Positions 45,133 to 55,457 of a DNA stretch of 64,000 nt are shown here, piece by piece. This stretch comes from an uncultured Alistipes sp. Its GTDB lineage: Bacteria > Bacteroidota > Bacteroidia > Bacteroidales > Rikenellaceae. The notes beneath the pieces were generated by a model. That model made no database searches. It was not told where the DNA came from and saw only the letters and a program-made list of their open reading frames with translations. The stretch covers positions 1-64,000 of the forward strand of contig URRP01000006.1 of NCBI GenBank assembly GCA_900550375.1, read 5' to 3'. Every line of letters begins with the position of its first letter. Within the stretch, counting starts at the first letter, position 1. The translations under genes were made by a program, and so were the position numbers.

Positions 45133-46302
45133 TCAATAGACCTCGACCTTGGCGGCGGCCGCTTTGGTCTTGTCGCGCAGCGCATCGAGGTCGGCGTCGA
45201 GCGCGTCGTAGCGGACGACGACGCCCATGCGGCGGTTGAGTTTGGTCGCGGGTTTGCCGAAGATGCGCAGGTCGGTGTTCTCCTCGCGGCAGACCTCCTC
45301 CTCGCCCCGATAGCGGGGCTGTTCCTTGCCGGCGATCGGCGAGAGGATCACGGCGCTGGCACCGATATGTTCGAGTGTGATGCGCGGAATGGGCAGCCCG
45401 AGCACGGCGCGGCAGTGCAGCTCGAATTCATTGAGATTCTGCGTGCCGGCCAGCGTCACCATACCTGTGTCGTGCGGACGCGGCGACAACTCCGAGAAAT
45501 AGACGCCTTTGTCGTGGCTGAGGAAGAACTCCACGCCCCACAGTCCTGCGCCGGTCAGCGCCTGCGTGACCTTTGCGGCCATCGCCTGCGCCTCGGCCAG
45601 ATGCTCGGGCGAGATGGGTGCGGGCTGGAAACTCTCGCGGTAGTCGCCGCCCTTCTGGATGTGGCCGATGGGCGGGCAGAAGAGCGTCGGGCCGTTCTTT
45701 TGCGTGACGGTGAGCAGCGTGATCTCGCTGTCGAAGGCGATGAACTCCTCGATGATGAGTTCGCGGATGTCGCCGCGGCTGCCGCTGCATCCGTACTCCC
45801 ATGCATGTTCCAGTTCGTCGGGGGTGCGTACCAGCGACTGCCCCTTACCCGAGGAGGACATCAGCGGTTTGACGACACACGGGAACCCGATCTGCTCGGC
45901 GGCGGCCTTCAGCTCGTCGAACGATCGCGCGTAAAAATACTTCGCGGTTTTCAGCCCCAGCTCTTTGGCAGCCAGATCGCGGATCGACTTGCGGTTCATC
46001 GTGAAGTTGACGGCTCGCGCGCTCGGAACCACCTGAATGCCCTGTTTTTCACATTCGTAGAGCCGTTCGGTGCGGATCGCCTCGATCTCGGGAACGATGA
46101 GGTCGGGGCGGTGTTTCGCAACGACCGCTTCCAACTGATCGCCGTCGAGCATGTCGAATACTTCGCACGTGTCGGCCACCTGCATGGCCGGTGCTCCGGC
46201 ATACGAATCGCACGCTACGACATACTGTCCCAGCCGCTTGGCGGCAATCACGAACTCCTTGCCCAGTTCTCCAGAGCCTAATAAGAGAATCTTCTTGGTC
46301 AT
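45133..46302 (-). CDS. purT: formate-dependent phosphoribosylglycinamide formyltransferase
   Basis: 389 residues with the ATP-grasp layout of PurT. The N-terminus [20 protein letters not shown], the ATP loop [13 protein letters not shown] (near residue 150), [18 protein letters not shown] and [15 protein letters not shown] (near 275) are the PurT markers. It makes formyl-GAR from GAR, formate and ATP in purine synthesis without formyl-THF. It starts 15 bases after the GlpT-like gene, so the two share a transcript. Confidence 0.97.
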   Translation of the reverse strand: MTKKILLLGSGELGKEFVIAAKRLGQYVVACDSYAGAPAMQVADTCEVFDMLDGDQLEAVVAKHRPDLIVPEIEAIRTERLYECEKQGIQVVPSARAVNFTMNRKSIRDLAAKELGLKTAKYFYARSFDELKAAAEQIGFPCVVKPLMSSSGKGQSLVRTPDELEHAWEYGCSGSRGDIRELIIEEFIAFDSEITLLTVTQKNGPTLFCPPIGHIQKGGDYRESFQPAPISPEHLAEAQAMAAKVTQALTGAGLWGVEFFLSHDKGVYFSELSPRPHDTGMVTLAGTQNLNEFELHCRAVLGLPIPRITLEHIGASAVILSPIAGKEQPRYRGEEEVCREENTDLRIFGKPATKLNRRMGVVVRYDALDADLDALRDKTKAAAAKVEVY

Positions 46303-46317
46303 TTCAATTTATAAAAG

Positions 46318-47685
46318 TTAAGCGATATACTGTTTCTCACGGTTCCATGTCGACGCGCTGAAGCCGATCGACAGGAGGCAGGCCCCGATCAGAGCGATGA
46401 ACCCGCCGTCCCAGCCGAAGTGCTGGAAGACGTAGCCCATGCCGATATTGGCCAGAATCGCCGAGCCGATCAGATAGCCGAACAGACCGGTGAAGCCGGC
46501 CGCCGTACCCGCAGCCTTTTTCGGAACCAGATCGAGCGCCGAGACGCCGATGAGCATCACGGGACCGTAGATCAGAAATCCGATGGTTCCCATGGCGACG
46601 TTGGTGACCAGCTCCGACTGGCTCTGCCAGTAGACGTAAACGGCGACCATGACTAGCGCCATATAGATAATAGTAGCCGGTGCACGGCGTCCTTTGAATA
46701 CCTTGTCCGAAAGCCAGCCGCAGAGAATCGTGCCGAAGATACCGGCGATTTCGAAGATAAAATACGACCAGCTGCTGCCGTCGAGCGCCATGCCTTTGCC
46801 CCCTTCGGCGACGGACGTCGTCAGGTAGGTGGGTGCCCAGTCGAGCACGCCGTAGCGGACGAAATAGATGAAGGCGTTGGCGAAAGCGATGAGCCACAGC
46901 AGCTTGTTGTTTAGTACGTTATCGAAAAGAATCTGCCGAGTGGTCATCTCCTTCTCGTTCGTGGCGGAGTACTGCTTGGTCTCGTGTTTGTAAATTTCGA
47001 TGGGCGGAAGGCCGCAGGACTGGGGCGTATCGCGCACCATGAGGTATGCGACGACGGCGATAACCAGTGCGACGAGTGCCGGAACATAGAAGGCGCCGCC
47101 CAGCGGATCGCTGAAAAGCGTGTATCCCAGCGTGATGCCGAACGCGGCCAGCGGCGCCATCGCCGCTCCGCCGATATTGTGCGCCACGTTCCATACCGAC
47201 ATCTTCACGCCGCGCTCCTTGGTGCAGAACCAGTGGGTCATGACGCGGCCGCAGGGAGGCCAGCCCATGCCCTGCATCCAGCCGTTGACGAACAGCAGGC
47301 AGAACATCATCATGATGGCGACGGGAATCGAAATCGAGCCCCACGGCAGGATGCCCATGACGATCATGATGAGCGCCGAGGCGATCAACCCCAGCGGAAT
47401 GAAGACGCGGGCATTGCTGCGGTCGGAGACCGTACCCATGACGAATTTGCTGATGCCGTAGGCGATCGAAACGGCCGAAAGCGCCCAGCCCAGATCGGCC
47501 TTGTCGTAGCCCATGGATTCGAGCGCCGGCATGGCGATCGAGAAATTCTTGCGCACGAGGTAGTAGCCTGCGTACCCGATAAAGATGCCCCAGAAGACCT
47601 GACGACGCAGGCGGGGATACTCCTTATCGACCTTTTCGGCGGGCAGCTCGGGTTTGTGCGCTGCCGGTTGTAAAAGTTTCCACAT
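46318..47685 (-). CDS. GlpT/UhpT-family organophosphate:phosphate antiporter
   Basis: 455 residues with twelve membrane helices of the major facilitator superfamily. The family signature NGWMQGMGWPPCGRVMTHWF near residue 132 is close to GlpT, with the substrate-site Arg. The N-terminal YAGYYLVRKNFSIAMPALE is also typical. Glycerol-3-phosphate or a hexose phosphate is the likely substrate, exchanged for phosphate. A perfect -7 box upstream (47742-47749) drives this gene and purT. The pairing with purT has no obvious metabolic reason. Confidence 0.93.
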   Translation of the reverse strand: MWKLLQPAAHKPELPAEKVDKEYPRLRRQVFWGIFIGYAGYYLVRKNFSIAMPALESMGYDKADLGWALSAVSIAYGISKFVMGTVSDRSNARVFIPLGLIASALIMIVMGILPWGSISIPVAIMMMFCLLFVNGWMQGMGWPPCGRVMTHWFCTKERGVKMSVWNVAHNIGGAAMAPLAAFGITLGYTLFSDPLGGAFYVPALVALVIAVVAYLMVRDTPQSCGLPPIEIYKHETKQYSATNEKEMTTRQILFDNVLNNKLLWLIAFANAFIYFVRYGVLDWAPTYLTTSVAEGGKGMALDGSSWSYFIFEIAGIFGTILCGWLSDKVFKGRRAPATIIYMALVMVAVYVYWQSQSELVTNVAMGTIGFLIYGPVMLIGVSALDLVPKKAAGTAAGFTGLFGYLIGSAILANIGMGYVFQHFGWDGGFIALIGACLLSIGFSASTWNREKQYIA

Positions 47686-47741
47686 AATGAGTTCGTAGTA
47701 TTTAGGTTATTTGTTTTGCAGCGATTGTGCGATACGGAACA

Positions 47742-47749
47742 CAAAGATA
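47742..47749 (-). promoter_or_regulatory. -7 box of the GlpT-like/purT promoter
   Basis: Perfect TATCTTTG on the minus strand, about 56 bases before the start codon; -33 box not clear. Confidence 0.6.
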
Positions 47750-47898
47750 AGCATTTCTTGCAAAAAACGGCTTCGCCGCAACGGTTTTCGGTTTAAGAAG
47801 GTGCGATTCGCCGTTGTACACGGCTTCTTCGGGAGATACATTGGGCCGCAGCCGCCTCTTTTTCCGGCTGAAGGCAGGTGAACGGACTGTAAAATAAG
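47750..47898. other. divergent intergenic region without genes
   Basis: The 383-base gap 47686-48068 holds the two promoters listed here and the long leader of the polysaccharide operon (about 47933-48068). I see no open frame, hairpin or repeat of note in the remainder. Confidence 0.5.
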
Positions 47899-47929
47899 TT
47901 TGTTCGTTCGGGAAAAAATCCTACCTTTG
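47899..47929 (+). promoter_or_regulatory. promoter of the polysaccharide operon
   Basis: TTTG (47899-47902), a 19-base spacer and TACCTTTG (47922-47929), both perfect. The leader before 48069 is about 136 bases, long enough for post-initiation control, though no terminator-like hairpin is evident in it. Confidence 0.8.
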
Positions 47930-48068
47930 TGATCCGTAACGGAGTATTCCGCGAAGTGCTTTATGGAATGCGCAGAGGGTTGGTGCCGGCAGATTCGGAA
48001 TCGGGTGGGCAAAGCCGTATTTTGAGTGTAAGTTATTTTGCAAACGATAGCGAAATTTATTCATATCC

Positions 48069-50018
48069 ATGTTTCTCTCATTGATTAAAAAACTGCATCT
48101 GGACGGCAGTTATATTCGTTCGTGGCTGATTTTGGTAATCGACCTTGCGGTCTCCGTTACGGCGACGCTGGTTGCGTTTCTGACGATCGATTATTTTGTT
48201 CAGAATACCCATTCTTCCCTGCTTCACTACCTGTTTCTGCTGACGTTGGCCTTCTTCAGCAGTGCCGTCGCTTTTTATATTTTCCGAATCTATCGAACCG
48301 TCATCCGGCACTCGTCGCTGCGCGAAGTCTGGAAACTCGGGGCTGCTACGCTGCTCAAGGAGCTGCTGATGCTCCTCGTTCTGTGGTTCTGGCCCGACGG
48401 AATGACGTTCAAAATGATCGGCGTCTGCGTGGTGCTGGATATGTTCGTGACGGTCTGTACGCTTATTACGGTGCGTGTGTTGATGATTCTGGTCTACGAT
48501 GCGGTCATCCTTTCGCATATCCGGCGGACGAATCGCATCCGCACGTTGGTCTACGGCGTAGAGTCGAAGGAGGTCGCGCTCGTCATGCGGTTGCAGAATT
48601 CGCCGCATTACGATATGTGCGGATTCATCACCTACGGCCGTCGGCTCAAGTATTATGAGATTGCCGAACGTCCGGTCTACTATTTCGACACGGAGGAGAA
48701 TATCGAATATGTACTCGATAAATACGGAATCGAAGCGATCCTCTTCGGCAACTACGCGAATGCCAAAGCCGAATCGGACCGTCTGATCAAGTATTGCGTG
48801 ACGCATGGCGTCAAGGTACTGATCGCCCCGCCTATCGATGAGATCGTCGACGGGAAGCTGGCGCATCAGGGCGGTATCCGCGACATTAAGATCGAAGATT
48901 TGCTGGGACGCGAGGAGATCAAGATTTTGCTGGACGAGATCATGGACAACTTCCGCGACAAGACCGTGCTGGTGACGGGTGCCGCGGGGTCGATCGGTTC
49001 GGAGCTGTGCCGCCAGCTGGCGACCTTCGGTATCCGGCAGCTGATCCTGCTCGACAACGCCGAGACGCCGATGCATGAGATCCGTCTCGAACTGGAGGAT
49101 CGGTTCCCCGAACTGAAATTCATCCCCGTGATCGGCGATGTGCGGATTCAGAATCGGCTGGATTTCGTCTTCCGCACCTACCGGCCTCAGGTCGTGTTCC
49201 ATGCCGCAGCCTACAAACACGTCCCGCTCATGGAGGAGAACCCCTGCGAAGCGGTGCTGGTCAACGTCGTGGGATCGCGCAATGTGGCGGATTACTGCAT
49301 TCGTTACGGGGTGGAGAAGATGGTGATGATTTCGACGGACAAGGCCGTGAACCCGACCAATATCATGGGCTGTACGAAACGACTGGCCGAAATCTATGTT
49401 CAGAGTCTCGGACAGGCGATCGTGAACGGGCAGATCGGAGGGCACACGCAGTTTATTACGACCCGTTTCGGAAATGTGCTGGGTTCCAGCGGTTCGGTGA
49501 TTCCGCGTTTTCGGGAGCAGATCGAGCACGGCGGTCCCGTAACGGTTACCCACCCGGAGATCCGGCGTTATTTTATGACCATTCCCGAGGCGTGCCGGCT
49601 GGTGATGGAGGCTGCGACGATCGGGCGCGGCAATACGATCTTCGTCTTCGATATGGGCGAGTGCGTCAAGATTGCCGAGCTGGCCGGTCGGATGATTACG
49701 TTGGCGGGGTTCCGTGTCGATCAGGACATTCAGATCGTCTATACGGGGCTGCGTCCGGGAGAGAAACTCTACGAGGAGGTGCTGAGCAATACAGAAAATA
49801 CCCTGCCGACCGAACATGCGAAGATCCGCATTGCCAAGGTGCGTGAGTACGATTACGAAGAGGCTTGCAAGGCGGCCGAAGAACTTGAGCGGCTGGCACG
49901 CGAATTCGACATTCCGAATGTCGTGCGCCTGATGAAGCGGGTCGTGCCGGAGTATCATTCGCAGAACTCCCGTTTCGAGGTGTACGACAAGGAATTGGAA
50001 GAGGAAAAAACGGCTTGA
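48069..50018 (+). CDS. membrane nucleotide-sugar 4,6-dehydratase (WbpM/CapD type)
   Basis: 649 residues. Four membrane helices at the N-terminus (about residues 15-150), a Rossmann-like middle domain, then an extended SDR domain: NAD loop [19 protein letters not shown] near residue 300, [16 protein letters not shown] near 377, and [20 protein letters not shown] near 420 with the catalytic Lys. Usual function is dehydration of UDP-GlcNAc as the first step of making deoxy-amino sugars for capsule or O-antigen. It opens the operon that continues with the rml genes. Confidence 0.92.
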   Translation: MFLSLIKKLHLDGSYIRSWLILVIDLAVSVTATLVAFLTIDYFVQNTHSSLLHYLFLLTLAFFSSAVAFYIFRIYRTVIRHSSLREVWKLGAATLLKELLMLLVLWFWPDGMTFKMIGVCVVLDMFVTVCTLITVRVLMILVYDAVILSHIRRTNRIRTLVYGVESKEVALVMRLQNSPHYDMCGFITYGRRLKYYEIAERPVYYFDTEENIEYVLDKYGIEAILFGNYANAKAESDRLIKYCVTHGVKVLIAPPIDEIVDGKLAHQGGIRDIKIEDLLGREEIKILLDEIMDNFRDKTVLVTGAAGSIGSELCRQLATFGIRQLILLDNAETPMHEIRLELEDRFPELKFIPVIGDVRIQNRLDFVFRTYRPQVVFHAAAYKHVPLMEENPCEAVLVNVVGSRNVADYCIRYGVEKMVMISTDKAVNPTNIMGCTKRLAEIYVQSLGQAIVNGQIGGHTQFITTRFGNVLGSSGSVIPRFREQIEHGGPVTVTHPEIRRYFMTIPEACRLVMEAATIGRGNTIFVFDMGECVKIAELAGRMITLAGFRVDQDIQIVYTGLRPGEKLYEEVLSNTENTLPTEHAKIRIAKVREYDYEEACKAAEELERLAREFDIPNVVRLMKRVVPEYHSQNSRFEVYDKELEEEKTA

Positions 50019-50043
50019 CAAGGAGATAAAACCTTATATTGAA

Positions 50044-50919
50044 ATGAAAGGAATCGTATTGGCGGGAGGATCGGGTACCCGATTGTATCCGATTACCAAA
50101 GGGGTCAGCAAGCAGTTGCTGCCGATCTACGACAAACCGATGGTTTACTACCCTATTTCCGTGCTGATGCTGGCCGGAATCCGGGATATTCTGGTGATCT
50201 CCACCCCGCAGGATCTGCCGGGATTCCAGCGGCTGCTGGGTGACGGTTCGGACTACGGCGTACATCTGGAGTATGCCGAGCAGCCTTCGCCCGACGGTCT
50301 TGCGCAGGCGTTTATTATCGGCGAGCAGTTTATCGGTGACGACACAGCCTGTCTGGTGCTGGGCGACAATATCTTTTACGGAGCGGGATTCTCCGAGATG
50401 CTTCGAGAGTCCGTCCGTATGGCCGAGCGGGGAAAGGCGACGGTATTCGGATATTGGGTCAAGGACCCCGAACGTTACGGCGTGGCCGAGTTCGACGGGG
50501 ACGGCAACTGTCTTTCGATCGAGGAGAAGCCCTCGGAACCCAAGTCGAACTATGCCGTCGTGGGACTCTATTTCTATCCGAACAAGGTGGTCGAGGTCGC
50601 CAAGCGGATCAAACCTTCGGCTCGCGGCGAGTTGGAGATCACCACTGTCAATCAGGAGTTTCTGCAGGCCGGAGAGCTGAAGGTTCAGACCCTTTCGCAG
50701 GGCTTCGCATGGCTCGATACAGGGACGCACGACTCGCTGGCCGAGGCGTCGATCTTCGTCGAGGTCATCGAGAAACGGCAGGGATTGAAAATCGCTTGTC
50801 TGGAGGATATCGCCTACCGGCAGGGATGGATCACGGCCGAGAAGATGCGCGAACTGGCCCGTCCGATGGCAAAGAATCCTTATGGACAGTATCTCCTGAA
50901 ACAGTTGGAACAAAAATAA
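50044..50919 (+). CDS. rmlA: glucose-1-phosphate thymidylyltransferase
   Basis: 291 residues, the usual RmlA size. The pyrophosphorylase signature [20 protein letters not shown] lies at residues 8-27, followed by [29 protein letters not shown] near 104 and [19 protein letters not shown] near 160 complete the active site. It makes dTDP-glucose, the first step to dTDP-L-rhamnose. It starts 25 bases after the dehydratase gene. Confidence 0.98.
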   Translation: MKGIVLAGGSGTRLYPITKGVSKQLLPIYDKPMVYYPISVLMLAGIRDILVISTPQDLPGFQRLLGDGSDYGVHLEYAEQPSPDGLAQAFIIGEQFIGDDTACLVLGDNIFYGAGFSEMLRESVRMAERGKATVFGYWVKDPERYGVAEFDGDGNCLSIEEKPSEPKSNYAVVGLYFYPNKVVEVAKRIKPSARGELEITTVNQEFLQAGELKVQTLSQGFAWLDTGTHDSLAEASIFVEVIEKRQGLKIACLEDIAYRQGWITAEKMRELARPMAKNPYGQYLLKQLEQK

Positions 50920-50972
50920 AAACGGGTGCGGCGTAAACGGGTCGTATCTGTTGCATGAGTTGAGATAAAAGG

Positions 50973-51545
50973 ATGAAAGTTATTCAGACAGAGATCGAAG
51001 GAGTCGTAATTATCGAGCCGGACGTGTTCGGCGACGATCGGGGTTATTTCTTCGAAAGTTACAATCAGGAGCGATTCGATGCCGCCGTGCGTCCCGTGCG
51101 GTTCGTGCAGGATAACGAATCGAAGTCGAAGTTCGGCGTGCTGCGGGGATTGCATTTTCAGCGCGGCCGCGCCGCCCAGTCGAAGCTGGTGCGGGTTGTC
51201 AAAGGAACGGTGCTGGACGTGGCGGTCGATATCCGTCGCGGATCACCCACCTTCGGCCGCTATGTCGCCGTGGAGCTGACGGCAGAGAACAAACGGCAGT
51301 TCTTCGTCCCGCGCGGATTCGCCCACGGCTTTTCGGTGCTGAGCGACGAGGCGGTGTTCCAGTACAAATGCGACAATCTCTATGCACCCGACAGCGAGGG
51401 CGCCGTTGCATGGAACGACCCGGCCATCGGAATCGACTGGCGGCTGAAACCCGAAGAGGTGATTCTCTCGCCGAAGGACAGCTGCCATCCGACGCTGGCC
51501 GAGTGCACGGAGTTGTTTGATTATAATACGGACTATTATGCGTAG
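50973..51545 (+). CDS. rmlC: dTDP-4-dehydrorhamnose 3,5-epimerase
   Basis: 190 residues of the RmlC cupin family. The core motifs RFVQDNESKSKFGVLRGLHF (near residues 41-61, with the active-site His), VVKGTVLDVAVDIRRGSPTF and FFVPRGFAHGFSVLSDEA are all present. The enzyme inverts C3 and C5 of dTDP-4-keto-6-deoxyglucose, the third step to dTDP-rhamnose. Its last 8 bases overlap the start of rmlD. Confidence 0.97.
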   Translation: MKVIQTEIEGVVIIEPDVFGDDRGYFFESYNQERFDAAVRPVRFVQDNESKSKFGVLRGLHFQRGRAAQSKLVRVVKGTVLDVAVDIRRGSPTFGRYVAVELTAENKRQFFVPRGFAHGFSVLSDEAVFQYKCDNLYAPDSEGAVAWNDPAIGIDWRLKPEEVILSPKDSCHPTLAECTELFDYNTDYYA

Positions 51546-52458
51546 GATTCTCGTAACGGGCGCCAACGGGCAGTTGGGAAGCGAGATGCGGCTGTTGGGA
51601 GCCACGTCGCAGAACGACTACCGCTTCACCGACGTCGCCGAGCTGGATATTACCGACGAAGCGGCGGTCATGCGCACGGTGCGCGACGAGCGGATCGACG
51701 TAATCGTCAATTGCGCCGCCTATACCAATGTCGACAAAGCCGAGGAGGACGAAGCGGCGGCCGATCGAATCAACCGGCGAGCGGCTGGCAATCTGGCCCG
51801 CGCGGCGGCTGCGACGGGTGCTACGCTGATCCACGTTTCAACCGATTACGTCTTCTCGGGCGACGCCAACCGCCCCTATACCGAAGCGTGCGAAACGCGC
51901 CCGCTCGGCGTGTACGGACGAACGAAGCTGGCCGGTGAAGCGGAGGTCGAGAAGAGCGGATGCAAGGCACTCATCTTCCGCACGGCATGGCTCTATTCGG
52001 AGTTCGGGCACAATTTCCTCAAGACGATGCTGCGCCTGACGGCCGAACGCGACCGCCTGACGGTGGTGTTCGATCAGGTGGGAACGCCGACCTATGCCGG
52101 CGATCTGGCGCGTGCGATCTTCGACATCGTCGAGTGCGGAGCCTATGCCGGCCGTGAGGGGATCTATCACTTCTCGAACGAAGGCGTCTGCTCGTGGTAC
52201 GATTTTGCCCATGCCATTGCCGCCGAGGCGGGGCATACGCACTGCGTTATCGAACCCTGCCACTCGTCGGAATATCCGTCGAAAGTCGAGCGTCCGGCCT
52301 TTTCGGTGCTGGACAAAAGCAAAGTCAAGGCAACGTTCGGGGTAAAGATTCCCCACTGGACGGAGTCTCTCAGAATCTGTATGAAGAACGTTTTCGTTAA
52401 GCCGAGCGCAGAGCCGAATGCAATTCGGACTATGCCGAGGCGAGAAAACGAAGAATGA
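51538..52458 (+). CDS. rmlD: dTDP-4-dehydrorhamnose reductase
   Basis: 306 residues from the ATG at 51538, which overlaps rmlC by 8 bases; an upstream extension of seven codons is unlikely. SDR motifs: ILVTGANGQLGSEMRLL at the N-terminus, NCAAYTNVDKAEED near 55, STDYVFSGD near 101 and the catalytic YGRTKLAGE near 126. It makes the final dTDP-L-rhamnose. The last 24 residues (from KNVFVKPSAEPN) are encoded by a dispersed palindromic repeat and lie beyond the normal end of the enzyme. Confidence 0.96.
   Translation: MRRILVTGANGQLGSEMRLLGATSQNDYRFTDVAELDITDEAAVMRTVRDERIDVIVNCAAYTNVDKAEEDEAAADRINRRAAGNLARAAAATGATLIHVSTDYVFSGDANRPYTEACETRPLGVYGRTKLAGEAEVEKSGCKALIFRTAWLYSEFGHNFLKTMLRLTAERDRLTVVFDQVGTPTYAGDLARAIFDIVECGAYAGREGIYHFSNEGVCSWYDFAHAIAAEAGHTHCVIEPCHSSEYPSKVERPAFSVLDKSKVKATFGVKIPHWTESLRICMKNVFVKPSAEPNAIRTMPRRENEE
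52386..52455 (+). repeat. dispersed palindromic repeat inside the rmlD 3' end
   Basis: GAACGTTTTCG (52386-52396) and GAGAAAACG (52442-52450) form outer inverted arms; CCGAATGCAATTCGG (52414-52428) forms an inner hairpin. The same scheme is at 36544-36621. The reading frame of rmlD passes through it and adds a low-complexity tail. Confidence 0.7.
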
Positions 52459-52485
52459 AATTCAACCTTAAAAACTTATAAGACC

Positions 52486-53283
52486 ATGAAAGTAGTAATG
52501 ATGAGCTTGCTGCTGCTGTTGCTGACAGGAGGCCATGCCGAAGCCAAAAAGTACAAGCCTGCACCCCGCACGGCCAAGAACATCGTGATCGCGCATCGCG
52601 GGTATTGGAATACGCCCGGAGCGTTCGAGAACTCGATCAAGTCGATCGACAACGCCATGAACTTCGGTATTTACGGCAGTGAGTTCGATATCAACTTTAC
52701 GGCCGACGACTCGATCGTGGTCGTTCACGGCTCGAAGCATCCCGTAGTAAAGGACCTCGTTATTCAGGAGTCGTCGTATGACAAGGTGCGCAATACGCTG
52801 CTGGGCAACGGCGAGAAGGTGCCGACGCTGCGCGAGTATTTGCTTGCGGGACAGAGCGATCCGTCGACTCAGTTGATTCTGGAGATCAAGAAGCACCCGA
52901 CGCCCGAACGCGAAAACGAGATTGTGGCCCAAACGATGGCGATGGTCGAGGAGCTGGGGCTGGAGAAGCGCGTGGAGTATATCTCGTTCAGCTGGAACAT
53001 CTGCGAACAGATTCGCAAGGCCGACCGCAAGGCCGTCGTCTACTACCTCAATGGAGAGAAGTCGCCCGCCGAGTTGAAGAAGGCCGGTATGAACGGGCTG
53101 GATTACAGTTTGAAGGTCATCAAAAAACATCCCGAATGGGTAAAGCAGGCGCACGACCTCGGGATGAAGGTCAACGTCTGGACGGTCAACAAGGAGGAGG
53201 ATATGCAGGCGATGCTCGACTTGGGTGCGGACTTCATCACGACGAACAATCCTGTCGAACTGAAAGCGCTGATCGGTAAGTAA
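52486..53283 (+). CDS. glycerophosphodiester phosphodiesterase family protein
   Basis: 265 residues with a signal peptide (LLLLLLTGGHAEA, to about residue 19). The GDPD signature IAHRGYWNTPGAFENS near residue 36 has the catalytic His and Arg, then GSEFDINFTADDSIVVVHG near 64 with metal ligands and the second His. WTVNKEEDMQAMLDLGADF closes the TIM barrel. It should split glycerophosphodiesters in the periplasm. It lies 27 bases after rmlD, between rmlD and rmlB, perhaps as an insertion into the sugar operon. Confidence 0.92.
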   Translation: MKVVMMSLLLLLLTGGHAEAKKYKPAPRTAKNIVIAHRGYWNTPGAFENSIKSIDNAMNFGIYGSEFDINFTADDSIVVVHGSKHPVVKDLVIQESSYDKVRNTLLGNGEKVPTLREYLLAGQSDPSTQLILEIKKHPTPERENEIVAQTMAMVEELGLEKRVEYISFSWNICEQIRKADRKAVVYYLNGEKSPAELKKAGMNGLDYSLKVIKKHPEWVKQAHDLGMKVNVWTVNKEEDMQAMLDLGADFITTNNPVELKALIGK

Positions 53284-53372
53284 AAAACAACGGACTGCTT
53301 CGAAAGCCCGTTTCGGAATCGAGGATTCTGCGGACGAGCAGCTGCCGGAGCGGATTCGAAAATCGGATTTCT

Positions 53373-54431
53373 ATGTCGAAGAATATTTTGATTACAGGCG
53401 GCGCAGGCTTCATCGGAAGCCATGTCGTGCGGCTTTTCGTCACCAAATATCCCGAATATCGCATCGTCAATCTCGACAAACTGACCTATGCGGGAAATTT
53501 GGCCAACCTGAAGGATATCGAGCAGGCCGAGAACTATGTTTTCGAGCGGTGCGATATCTGCGATTACGAACAGGTGCTCGCCATTTTTCGTAAGTATCAG
53601 ATCGACGGCGTGATTCATCTGGCCGCCGAGTCGCATGTCGACCGTTCGATCAAGGATCCCTTTACCTTCGCGCGCACCAACGTCATGGGTACGCTCGCGC
53701 TGTTGCAGGCGGCCAAGGTGTGCTGGGAAGGCGATTGGGAGGGGAAGCTCTTCTACCATATCTCGACCGACGAGGTCTACGGCGCGTTGCAGTTCGACGG
53801 CTCGTTCTTCACGGAGACGACCAAATACGATCCGCATTCGCCCTACTCGGCGTCGAAAGCCTCGTCCGATCATTTCGTTCGGGCGTTTCATGACACCTAC
53901 GGGATGCCGACGCTGGTGACGAACTGCTCCAACAACTATGGACCGTATCAGTTTCCCGAGAAGTTGATTCCGTTGTTTATCAATAATATCCGTCACGAAA
54001 AACCGCTGCCGGTCTACGGCAAGGGCGAAAATGTCCGCGACTGGCTCTATGTGGTCGATCACGCACGCGCCATCGATACGATTTTCCATCGTGGAAAGGT
54101 GGCTGAAACCTACAATATCGGCGGGTTCAACGAGTGGCGCAACATCGATCTGATTCGGGTGGTGATCCGCACGGTCGATCGGCTGCTGGGGCGTTCGGAA
54201 GGTGCGTCGGAGCATTTGATTACCTATGTCACCGACCGCGCGGGTCACGATCTGCGCTACGCGATCGATTCCCGCAAGCTGAAGGATGAACTGGGCTGGG
54301 AACCGTCGCTGCAATTCGAGGAGGGAATCGAAAAGACGGTTCGCTGGTATCTCGACAATCAGGAGTGGATGGACAACATCACCTCCGGCGAGTACGAGAA
54401 ATATTACGAGGAGATGTACAAGAACCGGTAA
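53373..54431 (+). CDS. rmlB: dTDP-glucose 4,6-dehydratase
   Basis: 352 residues. NAD loop ITGGAGFIGSHVVRLF (residues 6-21), HLAAESHVDRSIKDPF near 82, the TDEVYGAL motif near 132 with the Asp-Glu pair, and the YSASKASSDHFVRAF active-site helix near 160 are complete. It forms dTDP-4-keto-6-deoxyglucose, the second step to rhamnose. It ends the operon; a terminator hairpin follows after 42 bases. Confidence 0.98.
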   Translation: MSKNILITGGAGFIGSHVVRLFVTKYPEYRIVNLDKLTYAGNLANLKDIEQAENYVFERCDICDYEQVLAIFRKYQIDGVIHLAAESHVDRSIKDPFTFARTNVMGTLALLQAAKVCWEGDWEGKLFYHISTDEVYGALQFDGSFFTETTKYDPHSPYSASKASSDHFVRAFHDTYGMPTLVTNCSNNYGPYQFPEKLIPLFINNIRHEKPLPVYGKGENVRDWLYVVDHARAIDTIFHRGKVAETYNIGGFNEWRNIDLIRVVIRTVDRLLGRSEGASEHLITYVTDRAGHDLRYAIDSRKLKDELGWEPSLQFEEGIEKTVRWYLDNQEWMDNITSGEYEKYYEEMYKNR

Positions 54432-54473
54432 TCGGTTCTCTATGAGATTGCGGCTGCACGGCCGTATAGATCG

Positions 54474-54508
54474 AGGGCTGTCTGCAAGTTGTCGGACAGC
54501 CCTTTTTC
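54474..54508 (+). terminator. terminator of the polysaccharide operon
   Basis: AGGGCTGTC (54474-54482) pairs with GACAGCCCT (54495-54503), followed by TTTTC. Confidence 0.85.
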
Positions 54509-54851
54509 GTGCCGAAGCACTGCTATTCGGCGGTGTGAGGCATTGTTCGGATGAAGATGTCCGGCGCCTCCGCCGTGCGGATCGTCCGCTGTATGCCTGT
54601 TTCACGATCGCTTCTTCGTTTCATGACTTTTCCTGCCGGATTCCCTTTTCGGGCCGTTGCTTAGGGCATTGCCGGTCCCCGATTCTGTTTCCCGTCCGGC
54701 TCCCCTCTTTGGGCGATGACGTCAGCCGATTCCGGTTGCCGGCGAAGGTCGGCATGGGGGCGAGCGGGCGAAGGTCGGCTCTCCACATTCGCCGTTTTAC
54801 GGGGTGATATCGCGTCGCTCTACCTTTTTTTTATTTATTTTCCATCGGAAA
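54509..54851. other. gene-free stretch
   Basis: No coding frame with family similarity on either strand. GCGAAGGTCGG occurs twice (about 54739-54775), a short direct repeat. Nothing else could be named. Confidence 0.4.
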
Positions 54852-54882
54852 TTTGTTTTGTTGGAAAATTGTTGTATCTTTG
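54852..54882 (+). promoter_or_regulatory. promoter of the exported thioredoxin gene
   Basis: TTTG (54852-54855), a 19-base spacer and TATCTTTG (54875-54882), both perfect. The leader is about 109 bases. Confidence 0.8.
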
Positions 54883-54994
54883 CAGCAGAATAATTTGTAG
54901 GGATTGACGCCGGCGGAGCGGACTACAACGTAGTTTTGGCAAGGTTGCTGTTCGACGTGGAAGAGAGTCGTACAAATTAATAAAATTGAAAATT

Positions 54995-55453
54995 ATGTTG
55001 AAATTAATGAGTTTAGTGGCTGCTCTGACTCTTGTGGCAGGTGTGGCGCACGCAGAAAAACCGAAAGAACAATCAAAATCAAAAAAAGTTATGGTACAGG
55101 AGTTGACGCTGGATCAGTTCCAGCAGAAGGTTTATAATTTGTCCGGCGCAAACGCTTCGTCGGCGCTGAAATATCTGGGCGACAAGCCTGCAATCGTCGA
55201 TTTCTATGCTTCGTGGTGCGGCCCTTGCAAGATGGTGGCTCCGATCCTCGAAGAGCTTGCCGGCGAGTACGAAGGTAAGATCGTCGTATATAAGGTAAAT
55301 ACCGAAAAGGAGCCGGATCTGTCTGCGGCATTCGGCATTCGAAGCATTCCGTCGATCCTCTTCATCCCGATGAGCGGCAAGCCGCAGATGTTGCAGGGTG
55401 CGATGCCCAAAGACGCTTTCAAGAAGGCGATCGAAGAGTATCTGCTGAAGTAA
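54995..55453 (+). CDS. exported thioredoxin
   Basis: 152 residues from the ATG at 54995. A signal peptide (LMSLVAALTLVAGVAHA) marks it as periplasmic. After a Lys/Ser linker the thioredoxin fold follows, with WCGPC in FYASWCGPCKMVAP near residue 73 and the cis-proline in RSIPSILFIP. It likely reduces or oxidises envelope proteins. The MarR gene begins 4 bases after the stop, so thioredoxin and regulator are co-transcribed. Confidence 0.94.
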   Translation: MLKLMSLVAALTLVAGVAHAEKPKEQSKSKKVMVQELTLDQFQQKVYNLSGANASSALKYLGDKPAIVDFYASWCGPCKMVAPILEELAGEYEGKIVVYKVNTEKEPDLSAAFGIRSIPSILFIPMSGKPQMLQGAMPKDAFKKAIEEYLLK

Positions 55454-55457
55454 TCCG

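Noticed and set aside
46318..47685. a metabolic link between the GlpT-like transporter and purT
   Set aside because: Shared transcription is likely, but no pathway joins organophosphate uptake with formyl-GAR synthesis, so no claim is made.
47930..48068. riboswitch or attenuator in the long leader of the polysaccharide operon
   Set aside because: No stable terminator hairpin or known aptamer pattern could be seen by eye.
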